Shown here in pieces: positions 43,469-53,966 of a stretch of DNA of 64,000 nucleotides. The notes under the pieces were generated by a model. The model did not search any database. It saw only the letters and a program-made list of their open reading frames with translations, and had not been told where the DNA came from. Every line of letters starts with the position of its first letter. Positions within the stretch are counted from its first letter, which is position 1. A program made the position numbers and the translations under genes. Source of the stretch: a bacterium (lineage in GTDB: Bacteria; Zhuqueibacterota; Zhuqueibacteria; Residuimicrobiales; Residuimicrobiaceae); NCBI GenBank assembly GCA_029565685.1, contig JAKQNR010000045.1:62001-126000 (forward strand). The letters run 5' to 3'.

Positions 43469-45535
43469 GTGAAAAAGATGAGCCTGTTTGTACTTTTTTC
43501 GGCTGCGGCGCTTTTCGGCCAAACGGTTTTTCGACCGCCGGCTGTGCCGTTGATCACCCATGATCCCTATTTCAGCCTCTGGTCCTTTCAAGATCGTCTT
43601 ACAGATGGGCCCACCCGGCACTGGACCGGCGCCCCGCAGTCGCTTTGCAGTCTGATCCGCATCGACGGCGTCGCCCGCCGTCTGATCGGGCCGGCGCCTG
43701 CGCAGGTGCCGGCCTTGCCCCAGACCAGCGTACGTGTGATGCCCACCCAGAGCGTGTACGAGATGTCCGGCGACGGCGTCCGTGTTTCCCTGACCTTTAC
43801 CACACCGCTTTTGCCGGACGATCTGCAGCAGTTCGCCAGCCCGGTCACCTATCTCACGTGGGAGGTGTGCGCCTTGGACAACCGCGAACACGCTGTTCAA
43901 ATTTATTTTGATTGCAGCGCCGAACTGGCGGTCAACGAAAAGGGACAAAACGTAGTATGGTCCAGACTGCAGACCAGAGATTTGATGGTCTTGTCCACCG
44001 GGTCACAGGAACAACCGGTTCTCGCCAAGTCCGGTGATCACCTGCGCATCGACTGGGGGTACCTGTACGTAGCGGCCGAACTGGGCCAAACGCCGTCGAG
44101 CGCGCTGCAATCCTCCTCGGTCACCCGCTCACAGTTCATCGAGACCGGCCGTTTGCCCGACAGCGATCGGATAAGCATGCCAATGGCCGTCAAGGAGGAT
44201 GCGCCGGTTTTAGCCTTCAGCTTTGCTCTGGATAAGCTTTCCACTGTGATTCGGCAACGGTATCTCATCCTCGCCTACGACGATCAATACAGCATTGAAT
44301 ATTTTCAGCGCAAACTCAGGCCCTACTGGCGCAAGGACGGAGCGACGGCCCAGGATCTGCTGGATGACGCATGCAAAGAATATGCTTATGTGATGAACCG
44401 CTGTGCTGCGTTCGACCGCGAGCTGTACGACGATTTAGCCGCGGCCGGCGGCGAAGCCTACGCTCAACTCGCCAGCCTGGCTTACCGACAGGCGTTGGCC
44501 GCGCACAAGCTCGCAGCGGATGTAGACGGACGCCCGCTGTTTTTTCCCAAGGAGAATTTCAGCAACGGATGCATCTCCACCGTGGATGTGATCTATCCCG
44601 CTGCACCGCAGCTGCTGCTGTTCAACATCGAACTGCTCAAGGCCAGCCTGCGGCCTGTACTCGAGTATGCCCGTCTGCCGAAATGGAGATTTCCTTTTGC
44701 CCCGCATGATTTGGGCGTCTATCCGCTTGCCAACGGCCAGGTCTACGGCGGCGGCGAGCGATCCGAAGCGCAGCAAATGCCGGTGGAGGAGAGCGGCAAC
44801 ATGCTGCTGCTGCTGGCTGCAGTGGCTGAGGTGGAGGGAAAGGCGGATTTTGCCGCAGAGTATTGGCCGCAGGTTTCGCAATGGGCCGGCTACCTTGTTG
44901 AAAAAGGGCTGGATCCGGAGCATCAACTTTGCACAGATGATTTTGCCGGGCATCTGGCGCACAACGTCAATTTGTCGCTCAAAGCGATCCTCAGCCTCGG
45001 CGCCTACAGCCGACTCTGCGAGCGCCGCGGGCTGAAAGCTGAAGCGAAGCGGTTTCGAAGGCTGGCCGAAGACTATGCAGAAAAATGGCAGGTGATGGCA
45101 GAAGACGGCGATCATTATCGCCTGGCCTTTGACAAGCCCGGCACCTGGAGTCAAAAATATAATCTCGTCTGGGACCGAATCCTTTCCCTCAAGCTGTTTC
45201 CCCCCTTTGTGGCACGAAAAGAGGTGCGGTATTATCTACAACAGCTCAATCCCTACGGCCTGCCTCTGGATAACCGCAAAGAGTATACCAAGCTGGACTG
45301 GAGTGTGTGGACCGCTACGTTAGCCGAGTCCCAGGAGGACTTTAACGCTTTGATGCAACCGGTGCACCGGTTCGTTCGCGAATCCCCGGACCGGGTTCCG
45401 TTGAGTGATTGGTATCAGACAACCGACGCCAAGGTCGTTGGATTTCAGGCACGTCCGGTGGTCGGCGGCGTTTTCATCAAAATGCTGGATAATCCGCTGC
45501 TGTGGAAAAAATGGGTGAGGAGAGCAAAGCTGTGA
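43469..45535 (+). CDS. Exported GtaA-like glutaminase-family protein (DUF4965/DUF5127 type)
   Basis: This 688-residue protein has a signal peptide (about 3-18, ending FGQ). It matches the family of Aspergillus glutaminase GtaA: FRPPAVPLITHDPYFSLWS at the N-terminus, a beta domain, then a (alpha/alpha)-barrel domain with FFPKENFSNGCISTVDVIYP, PHDLGVYPLANGQ, EESGNMLLLLAAVA, TDDFAGHLAHNVNLSLKAI and WSQKYNLVWD. The GTG start follows AAGAGGG. Family members are secreted, and glutaminase activity is shown only for some. Its barrel fold is that of glycoside hydrolases, so a sugar substrate is a fair alternative. It overlaps the plsC start by one stop codon. Confidence 0.88.
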   Translation: MKKMSLFVLFSAAALFGQTVFRPPAVPLITHDPYFSLWSFQDRLTDGPTRHWTGAPQSLCSLIRIDGVARRLIGPAPAQVPALPQTSVRVMPTQSVYEMSGDGVRVSLTFTTPLLPDDLQQFASPVTYLTWEVCALDNREHAVQIYFDCSAELAVNEKGQNVVWSRLQTRDLMVLSTGSQEQPVLAKSGDHLRIDWGYLYVAAELGQTPSSALQSSSVTRSQFIETGRLPDSDRISMPMAVKEDAPVLAFSFALDKLSTVIRQRYLILAYDDQYSIEYFQRKLRPYWRKDGATAQDLLDDACKEYAYVMNRCAAFDRELYDDLAAAGGEAYAQLASLAYRQALAAHKLAADVDGRPLFFPKENFSNGCISTVDVIYPAAPQLLLFNIELLKASLRPVLEYARLPKWRFPFAPHDLGVYPLANGQVYGGGERSEAQQMPVEESGNMLLLLAAVAEVEGKADFAAEYWPQVSQWAGYLVEKGLDPEHQLCTDDFAGHLAHNVNLSLKAILSLGAYSRLCERRGLKAEAKRFRRLAEDYAEKWQVMAEDGDHYRLAFDKPGTWSQKYNLVWDRILSLKLFPPFVARKEVRYYLQQLNPYGLPLDNRKEYTKLDWSVWTATLAESQEDFNALMQPVHRFVRESPDRVPLSDWYQTTDAKVVGFQARPVVGGVFIKMLDNPLLWKKWVRRAKL

Positions 45536-46332
45536 TTCGTACGGTTTTTGTCTGGATTGTTTTTATCGGTTTGCTGATGGTTTGGTTTCCAATTCTGGCG
45601 CTGATTCGGCTTTTTGACCGCGATTCTGTGCATTATCGCAGCGGCCGTTTTTACCGGAGCATGGCGAAACCCCTGGTCAAGCTGATACCGATCTGGAGGT
45701 TGATTTTCACCGGTGAAAAAAATCTGCCTCTTCGCCGGCCCTATGTGGTGGTGAGCAATCATCAGTCGTTGCTGGATATTCCGATCATCGCCTATATGGG
45801 CATGGAGATGAAGTGGGTGGCCAAAAAAGAGCTGTTCAGCGTGCCGCTGCTGGGATGGATGATGAGCCTAGCCGATGACATCAAGCTGGATCGCAGTCAG
45901 GCCCGCAGCGGCGTGCAGGCGATGATCAAGGCGCGCAAATGTCTGCAGGCGGATTATCCGGTCATCTTTTTCCCTGAAGGCACCCGCTCCCGCGACGGAC
46001 TGGTCCATGCGTTCAGTAACGGCCCGTTTCATCTGGCTATCAAAGAGGGCGCTCTGATACTGCCTCTGGCGATTGAAGGTGCGAACGAATGCATCCCCAA
46101 GCACAGTTGGCGGTTCGGGCCGCCGCGAGATGTGCATATCCACGTATTCCCGCCGTTGCCGACCGCAGGCTACACGCTCAAGCAGGCTGGAGAGCTGCAG
46201 GAGCGGGTGCGCAGGATGATTGTGGAGCGAATCGCTGTCTGGCGCCAAGCGACGCCGGAGACCGTTGACGGCCTGACGAAACCGAAACAGGCCGCAGCGA
46301 CGGAAAATGAACGTGTGCCTTCGAACCGCTGA
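45532..46332 (+). CDS. plsC: 1-acyl-sn-glycerol-3-phosphate acyltransferase (PlsC family)
   Basis: This 266-residue membrane-bound acyltransferase adds the second acyl chain to lysophosphatidic acid. Motif I is NHQSLLD (HX4D), motif III FFPEGTRSRDG, and motif IV LPLAIEGANE. An N-terminal membrane helix lies at about 5-25. The GTG at 45532 overlaps the TGA of the gene upstream and has GAGGAG before it. An ATG at 45502 would add ten charged residues. The C-terminal 30 residues are an unconserved tail. Confidence 0.92.
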   Translation: MIRTVFVWIVFIGLLMVWFPILALIRLFDRDSVHYRSGRFYRSMAKPLVKLIPIWRLIFTGEKNLPLRRPYVVVSNHQSLLDIPIIAYMGMEMKWVAKKELFSVPLLGWMMSLADDIKLDRSQARSGVQAMIKARKCLQADYPVIFFPEGTRSRDGLVHAFSNGPFHLAIKEGALILPLAIEGANECIPKHSWRFGPPRDVHIHVFPPLPTAGYTLKQAGELQERVRRMIVERIAVWRQATPETVDGLTKPKQAAATENERVPSNR

Positions 46333-46346
46333 TTGAGGAGTTCATT

Positions 46347-48254
46347 ATGGTATATCTGGCCGATCCAACCCGGCAATCCGGGGCTGAAAATCCCTTCGCT
46401 CCGCAGCCTAAAAAACGCAGTCGCTTCTGGTCCATTTTTCTTTTGATCATGACGTTTCTGGTCATCGGCTTTTTTGTGCTGATGGCCGCCGTCTATTTCT
46501 GGTTTAAAAGTTCGCTGCAGCCCAAGGCGGTTGCCGTCAAACCCCACTCTGTGCTTCAGCTCAAAGTCTCCGGCGAACTGTCCGAATATGCGACCTCCCG
46601 GCCTCTGGCGCTGCTGGGTCAGGAGGGCGGTTCGAACATCTCCTTTCTGGACGTTTTGAACGCCATCCGCAGGGCCAAAGAAGACCATGACATCGATGGT
46701 CTGTACGTTCGCAGCGGCGGCCTGGCCATGGGGTTTGCCAAAGCCACTGAATTGCGCGAGGCGTTGCTTGATTTCAAGACATCGAAAAAATTCATCTATG
46801 CCTATCTGGAGATGGGCGGTGAACTGGATTATTATTTCGCTTCAGTCGCTGATTCCATTTTTATGCCCAGCGAGGGGATGATCGAATTAAACGGTTTTGC
46901 CGTGGCGCAGATTTTTTGGCAAGGCACGCTGGCCAAACTCGGCGTCGAGCCCTTTGTCAGCCAGTTCGAAGAGTACAAGTCCGCCGCCGAGAGCTACAGC
47001 TCGAAAGGCTTTGGCCCCTATTCCCGTGAAGAGCTGCAGACCCTGTTGAATGAACGGATGCAGAGTTACGTAGATGCGGTGGCGCACTCCCGCGGCTTGG
47101 CCCCGGCCGAGGTCCGACGTCATCTCCACCGGGGCATTTACAGCTCGGACTCGGCCCTGGCTGCGCATTTCATCGATGGCATCCGTCCCGAATCGGATGT
47201 AAAAGCGATGTTCCATCCGTCGGCGCTGCGCGACGATCGCGACGCGCGGCGTAAGGATAAAAACCGCATCATCACCCTCAGCCAGTATGTGCGCAGCCAT
47301 CGCCAACAGAGCACAGAGGGGCTGGTCCGCGACAGAGAGATCGCCGTGGTCTATGGCTCAGGCACCATGGTGCCCGGCCGCGCCGACGGCGGCGGACCTT
47401 TCAGCGAACCTTTGCTGGCCTCCGAGTCCTTTATTCAGGATCTGCGTCGTGCTGCGGATGAGCCAAAGGTCAAAGCGATCGTCTTGCGCATCGACAGTCC
47501 GGGGGGCGCGGTACTGGCTGCAGACGCCATCTGGGCGGAGATTCAGAAGGTCAAACGGGAAAAGCCGGTCTACGCTTCCATGAGCGATGTCGCTGCTTCC
47601 GGAGGCTATTATATCGCTATGGCCTGCGACACCATCATCGCTCACCCCGCCACTCTTACCGGATCCATCGGCGTGATCTCGATGATCCCCAATCTTGCGG
47701 GTTCCTTGAGCAAAATCGGTGCGACCTGTGACACGGTCGCCACATCGCCGAGCGCTCTGTTTTTAAATCCATTTCTTAAATTCTCCGACAGGGACAAACA
47801 GACCTTTCATCGAATCGCCGAGCCGATCTACAAACGGTTTGTCCAGAGAGTGGCCGACAGCCGGCACAAGACCTACGAGCAGGCCCGGCAGGTGGCGCGA
47901 GGGAGGGTCTGGTCCGGTCGATCGGCGGTTCAGGTCGGTCTAGCCGATACTCTGGGAGGATTGCAGACCGCCCTGCAGATCGCCAAGCGGCGCATTGGTG
48001 TGAGCGAAAAGCAGAAAGTGCGTCTGCGGCTTTATCCAGAGCCGCGTGATCCTTTGGACTCCCTGCTGGACTTGATTCAGGATTTTGACGCGCACGACCA
48101 GGCGGACCTCCAGGTTTTGCATAAAAGCCTCAGCTGGCTGGCCGCGTACAGCGATCCTGTTCGTCGGCAGCTATCCTACCTCTTTACTTTGAGCTATCTC
48201 AGTTCCGCGAACCGAACGCTCTTCGCACTGCCCTATCTTCCGCTGATGGAATGA
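46347..48254 (+). CDS. sppA: Signal peptide peptidase SppA, 67K type
   Basis: This 635-residue membrane-anchored serine protease degrades cleaved signal peptides. It has a membrane helix at about 31-52, then duplicated ClpP-like domains. The catalytic lysine is in EEYKSAAES (about K211) and the serine in VAASGGYYIAM (about S418), matching the Lys-Ser dyad of E. coli SppA. RIDSPGGAV and HPATLTGSIGVIS are conserved. It is the last gene of the gtaA-like/plsC/sppA run and is followed by a strong terminator. Confidence 0.95.
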   Translation: MVYLADPTRQSGAENPFAPQPKKRSRFWSIFLLIMTFLVIGFFVLMAAVYFWFKSSLQPKAVAVKPHSVLQLKVSGELSEYATSRPLALLGQEGGSNISFLDVLNAIRRAKEDHDIDGLYVRSGGLAMGFAKATELREALLDFKTSKKFIYAYLEMGGELDYYFASVADSIFMPSEGMIELNGFAVAQIFWQGTLAKLGVEPFVSQFEEYKSAAESYSSKGFGPYSREELQTLLNERMQSYVDAVAHSRGLAPAEVRRHLHRGIYSSDSALAAHFIDGIRPESDVKAMFHPSALRDDRDARRKDKNRIITLSQYVRSHRQQSTEGLVRDREIAVVYGSGTMVPGRADGGGPFSEPLLASESFIQDLRRAADEPKVKAIVLRIDSPGGAVLAADAIWAEIQKVKREKPVYASMSDVAASGGYYIAMACDTIIAHPATLTGSIGVISMIPNLAGSLSKIGATCDTVATSPSALFLNPFLKFSDRDKQTFHRIAEPIYKRFVQRVADSRHKTYEQARQVARGRVWSGRSAVQVGLADTLGGLQTALQIAKRRIGVSEKQKVRLRLYPEPRDPLDSLLDLIQDFDAHDQADLQVLHKSLSWLAAYSDPVRRQLSYLFTLSYLSSANRTLFALPYLPLME

Positions 48255-48274
48255 ATGAGGAGTCCGGCTGATGG

Positions 48275-48301
48275 AAAAGGCTCTTGATTGAGCCTTTTTT
48301 T
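48275..48301 (+). terminator. Rho-independent terminator after sppA
   Basis: A perfect 9-bp stem AAAAGGCTC / GAGCCTTTT with a six-base loop (TTGATT) is followed by a T-run (48295-48301). It begins 20 bases after the sppA stop codon and isolates the copper genes downstream. Confidence 0.9.
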
Positions 48302-48406
48302 ATACCGCCGATGATGCAACGGCGTTTTGCAGGCTGGACGAAAAAACCTCCGATCAGGCAAATGAAATTGAGATATTTTATGTTCTATTGAAAAAAGGAG
48401 GTCTAT

Positions 48407-48604
48407 TTGAAAACTGCGTTATTTCGTGTTGACGGCATGTCGTGCCATCATTGCGTCTTAGCCATCGAACGGGAATTGCAGCGATTGCCGGTGGAATCGG
48501 TTCAGGTGGAAATCGGCCGCGCCGAAATCCGCTATGATGAAAAGAAGATCAGCGAATCCCAGCTGCGCGACGCCATCTGCAACGCCGGCTATAATGTGTT
48601 ATGA
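48407..48604 (+). CDS. copZ: CopZ-like copper chaperone (HMA domain)
   Basis: This 65-residue heavy-metal-associated domain has the metal-binding GMSCHHC (two cysteines, CxxC) and the ferredoxin-like fold pattern ending GYNVL. It delivers Cu(I) to the ATPase encoded downstream. A TTG start follows a very strong AAAAAAGGAGGT site. The start of copA overlaps its end by 4 bases. The extra histidines next to the CxxC could tune metal affinity. Confidence 0.92.
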   Translation: MKTALFRVDGMSCHHCVLAIERELQRLPVESVQVEIGRAEIRYDEKKISESQLRDAICNAGYNVL

Positions 48605-50832
48605 GTGCACGACCGAACAAACGCTATCAACTGCCTGTCCGCGGCATGAGCTGTGCAGCGTGCGTCGCTCGTGTGGAACGCACGCTGCAAAAAATAGAGG
48701 GCGTGAGCGACGTATCGGTTAATCTGGCCGGCGAAAAGGCTTATTTTAATTTGGATGAGAGCTCCAACAACCTGGCGGCGGTGGCGCAAAAAGTGAGCGA
48801 GAGCGGTTATGAATTAGTCATGCCGCTTTCCAGGGACATCGCACAGCCTGCGCAAAACGGCTTGGATGATTTCGACCAATCGCTTAGGCATGATCTGCGC
48901 ATCGCCCTGCTGTTCGCTGTACCGGTTTTTTTCATCTCCATGCTGATGGAATTTCCCGGCCTGCATGCGCTGTGGCCTCTAAGTGAATCGGATACGCAAA
49001 AGTTGCTGCTGATCCTCTCCACGCCGGTGGTCTTTCTGCCTGGGCGGCGATTTTACTCTGCGTTTTGGAAAAATCTGCGCCTCTGGACCGCTGATATGAA
49101 CTCTCTGGTTGCCATCGGTACCGGAAGCAGTTATGGCTATTCCGTGCTGGCCACACTTTTCCCGCAACTGCTGACCGGCTCTGCGGGTGAAATTGTTCCA
49201 ATATATTACGATTCCACCGTGGTGATCATCGCATTGGTGCTCGTCGGCCGCTGGCTGGAAAGCAGGGCCAAGCGCAGGACCACGGTGGCGATCCAGGGGC
49301 TGCTGGCGCTGCAACCAAAAACCGCCTGTGTGCGCCGCGATGGAAAAGAACAATGGATTCCTGTGGAACAACTGCGGCTGGGGGACCGGGTTGTGGTGCG
49401 GCCGGGTGAAAAAATTGCCGCTGACGGCAGAGTAGTTGCTGGCGAGGCCGGAGTGGATGAATCTATGATCAGCGGAGAAAGCCTTCCCGTCGATAAAAGC
49501 CCAGGCGACCGGGTGCTGGCAGGCACTCTGACCGCCTCCGGCGCATTCGAGTTCGATGTTACCGCTTTGGCCGATCAATCGGTGTTGGGGCAGATCATCC
49601 AGCTGGTGGAACAAGCCCAGGGATCCAAAGCGCCGATTCAGCGCCTTGCGGATCGTATCGCCGCGGTGTTTGTGCCAGTGGTCGTGATCATCGCGTTGAT
49701 CACCCTGGTGGCGTGGATGACGTTGGGAAGGCAAGCGGGATTCGCCGCCGCCCTGATGCATTTCGTCGCTGTGCTCATCATCGCCTGCCCCTGTGCGCTG
49801 GGGCTGGCCACTCCCACTGCCATCATGGTGGCCACTGGCAAGGCTGCGCGCACGGGTCTGCTGATCAAAAGCGGTGAGAGTCTGGAACTGGCGCATCAGG
49901 TTCAGGTGGTGATTCTGGATAAAACCGGCACCCTGACAAAGGGCAAGCCTGCCGTGACCCGGATCGTCTGCCTGCCAGGCGCCAGCGAAACGGAGATGCT
50001 GGCTCTGGCTGCTGCGGCGGAAAAGAAATCCGAACATCCTTTGGCAGCGGCGATCGTTGCAGCAGCGGAAGCGCGTGGGCTGAATTTGCCCGAGGCCGGC
50101 GGCTTTAGCAATCAAACGGGCTTTGGCATCGCTGCCATGGTATCGGGAAGAAAAGTGGTCGTGGGAAATCAGAAGCGCATGGAAGATTCGGGGGTTTCTG
50201 TTGCGCCGTTGCAGGAGCCGGCCTATGAGTGTCTGCAACAGGGAGGCACGCTGATCTATTGCACTTTCGACGGCGTGTTGCAAGGTTTTTTTGCGCTCAT
50301 GGATCCGATCAGGGAGGACGCCGCCGCCAGTGTGGCCGAACTGCGCAGCATGGGCCTGCGCGTGGTGATGCTGACAGGCGATCATCCTCTGGCAGCGCGA
50401 ACCATCGCGCAAGCGGCCGGGGTGGATGAGTATGTCGCTCAGGTGCTGCCGGATGGAAAAGCGGAGCAGGTGAAACAATGGCAACGTCGCGGCATCAAGG
50501 TGGCCATGGTTGGAGACGGCATCAACGACGCTCCGGCTCTGGCGCAGGCGGATGTCGGCATCGCGCTGGGAGCAGGCGCGGATGTGGCCATCGATAGCGC
50601 CTCCATCATACTCATGAAAGGGGATTTACAGGGCGTGGTCCAAGCCATTCGAGTGTCTCGGCAAACCCTGGCTGCCATTAAACAAAATCTGTTCTGGGCG
50701 TTTTTCTACAATCTTTTAGGCATTCCTCTGGCTGCTCTGGGCTTATTAAATCCCATGATCGCCGCGCTGGCGATGTCCTTCAGTTCCGTGTCAGTCGTCG
50801 CCAACTCTTTGCGTCTGGCGCGTACCAGCTGA
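48601..50832 (+). CDS. copA: Copper-exporting P1B-type ATPase CopA
   Basis: This 743-residue P-type ATPase has one N-terminal HMA domain (GMSCAAC, C18/C21) and eight membrane helices. The CPC metal motif lies at 396-398, the phosphorylated aspartate D440 is in [13 protein letters not shown] carries the nucleotide-binding histidine, and [10 protein letters not shown] forms the hinge. The last helices carry YNLLGIP and [15 protein letters not shown], the P1B-1 Cu(I) signature. It exports Cu(I) from the cytoplasm. It is translationally coupled to copZ. No copper-sensing regulator gene is adjacent. Confidence 0.97.
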   Translation: MSARPNKRYQLPVRGMSCAACVARVERTLQKIEGVSDVSVNLAGEKAYFNLDESSNNLAAVAQKVSESGYELVMPLSRDIAQPAQNGLDDFDQSLRHDLRIALLFAVPVFFISMLMEFPGLHALWPLSESDTQKLLLILSTPVVFLPGRRFYSAFWKNLRLWTADMNSLVAIGTGSSYGYSVLATLFPQLLTGSAGEIVPIYYDSTVVIIALVLVGRWLESRAKRRTTVAIQGLLALQPKTACVRRDGKEQWIPVEQLRLGDRVVVRPGEKIAADGRVVAGEAGVDESMISGESLPVDKSPGDRVLAGTLTASGAFEFDVTALADQSVLGQIIQLVEQAQGSKAPIQRLADRIAAVFVPVVVIIALITLVAWMTLGRQAGFAAALMHFVAVLIIACPCALGLATPTAIMVATGKAARTGLLIKSGESLELAHQVQVVILDKTGTLTKGKPAVTRIVCLPGASETEMLALAAAAEKKSEHPLAAAIVAAAEARGLNLPEAGGFSNQTGFGIAAMVSGRKVVVGNQKRMEDSGVSVAPLQEPAYECLQQGGTLIYCTFDGVLQGFFALMDPIREDAAASVAELRSMGLRVVMLTGDHPLAARTIAQAAGVDEYVAQVLPDGKAEQVKQWQRRGIKVAMVGDGINDAPALAQADVGIALGAGADVAIDSASIILMKGDLQGVVQAIRVSRQTLAAIKQNLFWAFFYNLLGIPLAALGLLNPMIAALAMSFSSVSVVANSLRLARTS

Positions 50833-50913
50833 GCGCCGGATTTTGTTTTTTCCTCTTGCGAATATCCCATCGAATCGTTAATATCTCGCTCATGCACTCG
50901 TTCTGGAACAGGT

Positions 50914-51654
50914 ATGGATCAAGAGCATACTACGGCGGCGAAAGATTCCGGCCGGGGGGAGTCTGCGGCCTATTTGGAATGGCGCCACTACATAGCGCCT
51001 TATGGCGACCGCCGCAAGCGGCTGCTGGATTTTTTTCAACACGTCGCAGTGCCGGCCTGGAATCGGCAGGGGATTTCGCCCGTGGGGCTTTTCGGCGCCT
51101 TGTATGGTTCCAGCAGCAGTTCGATTTATGTGCTTCTGCCGCATGCAGACAGCGATTCTGTGCTATACAGCGAAGACCGACTGTTGCAGGATTCAGAGTA
51201 TATGAGAGATGGAGCGTTTTTTCACTCTCTTTCCGGCAGCGATCCGGGCTACTGGCGCATCGAAAATTCCTTGTTGCGCTGTTTTGCGCCGCTGTCCATG
51301 TCGGCTGTGCGTATCCAGGGCACGGCCAGGGTGTTCGAATGGCGCATCTATGCAAATCCCAACCAGTTGCAAACCCGCCAAAAAATCCACATGTTCACTC
51401 AGGCTGGCGAAATCGAACTTTTTCGTCGGTGCGGATTGACGCCGGTTTTTTTTGCCGAAACGCTGATCGGCCCGCAGCGACCTAATCTGCAATACCTGCT
51501 GGTCTTCAAGGATATGGCGGAACGGGATAACAGATGGAGCGCTTTTCGCCGTCATCCTGATTGGGCGGTATTGAAAAACCGACCCGAGTATGCGGATGCC
51601 GTGTGCAACGTCACCGATCTGATGCTGCAGCCGCTGGATTTTTCTCAAGTGTGA
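50914..51654 (+). CDS. NIPSNAP-domain protein
   Basis: This 246-residue protein contains two ferredoxin-like NIPSNAP-type repeats. The N-terminal copy (EWRHYIAPYGDRRKRLLDFF) is diverged, and the second is clearer (VFEWRIYANPNQLQTRQKIH, EIELFRRCGLTPVFFAETLIG, NLQYLLVFKDMAERD). NIPSNAP relatives in bacteria often carry Tat leaders; this one has none visible. Function unknown. It lies just 6 bases before the TonB-dependent receptor gene, which suggests one transcript. Confidence 0.8.
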   Translation: MDQEHTTAAKDSGRGESAAYLEWRHYIAPYGDRRKRLLDFFQHVAVPAWNRQGISPVGLFGALYGSSSSSIYVLLPHADSDSVLYSEDRLLQDSEYMRDGAFFHSLSGSDPGYWRIENSLLRCFAPLSMSAVRIQGTARVFEWRIYANPNQLQTRQKIHMFTQAGEIELFRRCGLTPVFFAETLIGPQRPNLQYLLVFKDMAERDNRWSAFRRHPDWAVLKNRPEYADAVCNVTDLMLQPLDFSQV

Positions 51655-51660
51655 GGAAGT

Positions 51661-53889
51661 GTGCGACAAACCGGTCACATCGCGTTACTGTGCCTGTGTC
51701 TGCTGCCGGGGTTGACTGCGGATTCCGCGGCGCAGGATTTAATTCTCAAGGGCCGGATCCGCGATCGCAATACGCACGAGGACATACCGGCGGTCAATGT
51801 TTTTATTCAGGGCAGCGCCGTCGGCACTACGACGGATTTTTCCGGCAGATTTACCCTCTCTATTCCCTTCGCGCATCGCAACGGAAAACTCGTTTTACAG
51901 CACGTCGCTTACCATACCGCCGTCTGTCTGCTGGATTCTCTTCCGGCGGATCATATTTTCTATCTTGTCCCTCAGATGCTGTTCCTACAAGGTATGGACG
52001 TCACAGCGACGAACCAACGCTCTGGCCTGTCTCGAGACTTGCCGCAGACTCTGGCGATTCTGGACGAAAAGCAGTTCGCTCTGCGCGGATATGTGGATGC
52101 GGGCGATTTTTTACGCACTGACCCAAGCATCCAAGTCACGGAGGAACTGAGCGGCAAAAAGAGCGTGACCTTGCGCGGCGGCAATGCCGACGAGGTGCTG
52201 GTGCTGTATGCCGGCGTGCGGCTCAACGGTCTGGTGGATAATGTATTTGATTTTTCTCAGATGGATCCGGATCACATCGATCGCATCGAGCTGGTCAAAG
52301 GCAGTCATGCAGCGCTGTACGGCAGCGGTGCGCTCTCCGGTCTGATCCATATAGTCCCCAAAACCATGCCGGATCATCATATTCGTTTTCAGCAGAGCAT
52401 CGGCAGCTACGATGCGGGCCAGTGGGGCTTGTCGTTGTATCACCCGCTGCAGCGCTTGCATCCGACCTACAGTTACAAGACCGGCGCCAGCCGGCGAATG
52501 TTGTCCTCTCCTTCGACCTCCTACGCGTTGAACAACCGGTCGACCCAGCACCAGGCTTCTCTGCGGATGGGGTTGGACGACGCCCGCTCCGATTCGTCTT
52601 CCGCTGTATTGGAGGCCTATGGTCTGGATACTCGGCTTTCCTATGAAAACGAGCGTGACGCTGAAAAATTGGACCGGCAAACCCGTCTTGGTGCAGTTAA
52701 ATTTTCCGGCGATTTGGGCCCTGTCACCGCCATGACTGTTTCCGCTGCTTGGACAGAATCGCGTGAGGGGCAGTCCTTTTACTTGCGCAGCAACCGGGTT
52801 TGGCGGGATTTGGCGGACAAAAGCGTGCAGCTGCGCATGGAAAAAGGCTGGAGGACCGCCCCCTGGGAGTTGTGGGTCGCCTACGGTTGGGAGAACGATG
52901 ACCTGGACTGGCAGGATCAAAGCGCAGTGATCGAGACCATCGATGTGCGCCGCCAGCGTCGTCAGCAGAGCATGACCGCGGTGGCCAAGTTTCATGCAGA
53001 GACCGGCGCCGCATTCATTCCCCTGATCGATTTTGATCTCTCCGCCCGTCACGATCGGGTGACCGACGATTTTGTGGCTGGGGAGAAAAACACAGCCTCT
53101 TATTCTGCCGAAGCCGCTGGCTGCAGATGGCAGTCGACGCCGCTCAACTTTGCCGTTCACGCCCAGGGACGTAAAACCGGGATTACGCTGAACAGCTATC
53201 TGAATTATGGCCGCAATGTTCGCTTTCCCACCCTGATGCAGATGATGAGCCGGCCGGTCGCCGCCGTGCAGTCCAAGCCGGCCGGAGAATGGCAGCCGGA
53301 GGAGATCAACGGCCTGGAGGTGGGGGGAGAATTGATGCGCCGATTGGCGGGCGCCGGCCCTGGCAGGGGATGGCGCGTGAACATGGTGTTGTTCAGACAT
53401 TATTATAAAAATAAAATGCGGCCGCTCTATTCGATCGGCGTGCCCATCGTTTATTACGACTATGTCGCCGATGCCAAGATATCGGGCATCGAGGCGAACA
53501 GCACGGTGTTTCTTTTTGACAATCAAATCAAGGTGGATGCGGGTTTTGTCCATTATCAGCTCTCTGATCGCGCTGCGTTTCCGTGGAAATTTGATACGAA
53601 ATATCTCTGCGGCGTACAGGCTGAGCACAGCGGTTTTTCCCTGCAGGTGCACCTGTTTTATGAAAGCGACCAGACGGGACTGATCCGCAGCGGATCCGAT
53701 CAGGTGATGCAGGCGACGCTTTCCGGCTATTCGGATATGAACTTGCATTTGGGCAAAACCGTGAACCTGGGCGGCATCAAGGGGCTGGTGCGTGTCGCCA
53801 TATTCAATCTGATGAACGAGCGAACACAATTGGCAGGACTGGCTTTGCGGGACCGCCGTTACACCCTCACCGCTACGGTGCAGTATTGA
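51661..53889 (+). CDS. TonB-dependent outer-membrane receptor
   Basis: This 742-residue protein starts at a GTG after GTGAGGAAG. It has a signal peptide (about 1-24, ending SAAQ), a carboxypeptidase-regulatory-like domain (about 26-105, LKGRIRDRNTHEDIPAVNVF) and a plug (about 115-235, with VTLRGGNADEVLVLYAGVRLNG and ELVKGSHAALYGSGALSG). A 22-strand barrel follows, ending in an aromatic-rich strand (YTLTATVQY). It imports a ligand such as a siderophore, cobalamin, metal complex or glycan. No SusD partner is present, so a polysaccharide substrate is less likely. Confidence 0.93.
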   Translation: MRQTGHIALLCLCLLPGLTADSAAQDLILKGRIRDRNTHEDIPAVNVFIQGSAVGTTTDFSGRFTLSIPFAHRNGKLVLQHVAYHTAVCLLDSLPADHIFYLVPQMLFLQGMDVTATNQRSGLSRDLPQTLAILDEKQFALRGYVDAGDFLRTDPSIQVTEELSGKKSVTLRGGNADEVLVLYAGVRLNGLVDNVFDFSQMDPDHIDRIELVKGSHAALYGSGALSGLIHIVPKTMPDHHIRFQQSIGSYDAGQWGLSLYHPLQRLHPTYSYKTGASRRMLSSPSTSYALNNRSTQHQASLRMGLDDARSDSSSAVLEAYGLDTRLSYENERDAEKLDRQTRLGAVKFSGDLGPVTAMTVSAAWTESREGQSFYLRSNRVWRDLADKSVQLRMEKGWRTAPWELWVAYGWENDDLDWQDQSAVIETIDVRRQRRQQSMTAVAKFHAETGAAFIPLIDFDLSARHDRVTDDFVAGEKNTASYSAEAAGCRWQSTPLNFAVHAQGRKTGITLNSYLNYGRNVRFPTLMQMMSRPVAAVQSKPAGEWQPEEINGLEVGGELMRRLAGAGPGRGWRVNMVLFRHYYKNKMRPLYSIGVPIVYYDYVADAKISGIEANSTVFLFDNQIKVDAGFVHYQLSDRAAFPWKFDTKYLCGVQAEHSGFSLQVHLFYESDQTGLIRSGSDQVMQATLSGYSDMNLHLGKTVNLGGIKGLVRVAIFNLMNERTQLAGLALRDRRYTLTATVQY

Positions 53890-53966
53890 AAGCGAACCGA
53901 CTAGTGATAAAAGTGACCGGAACGCGCGAGCTTTTACAGCGGGCAATGATGATGAAAGGTTTATAC

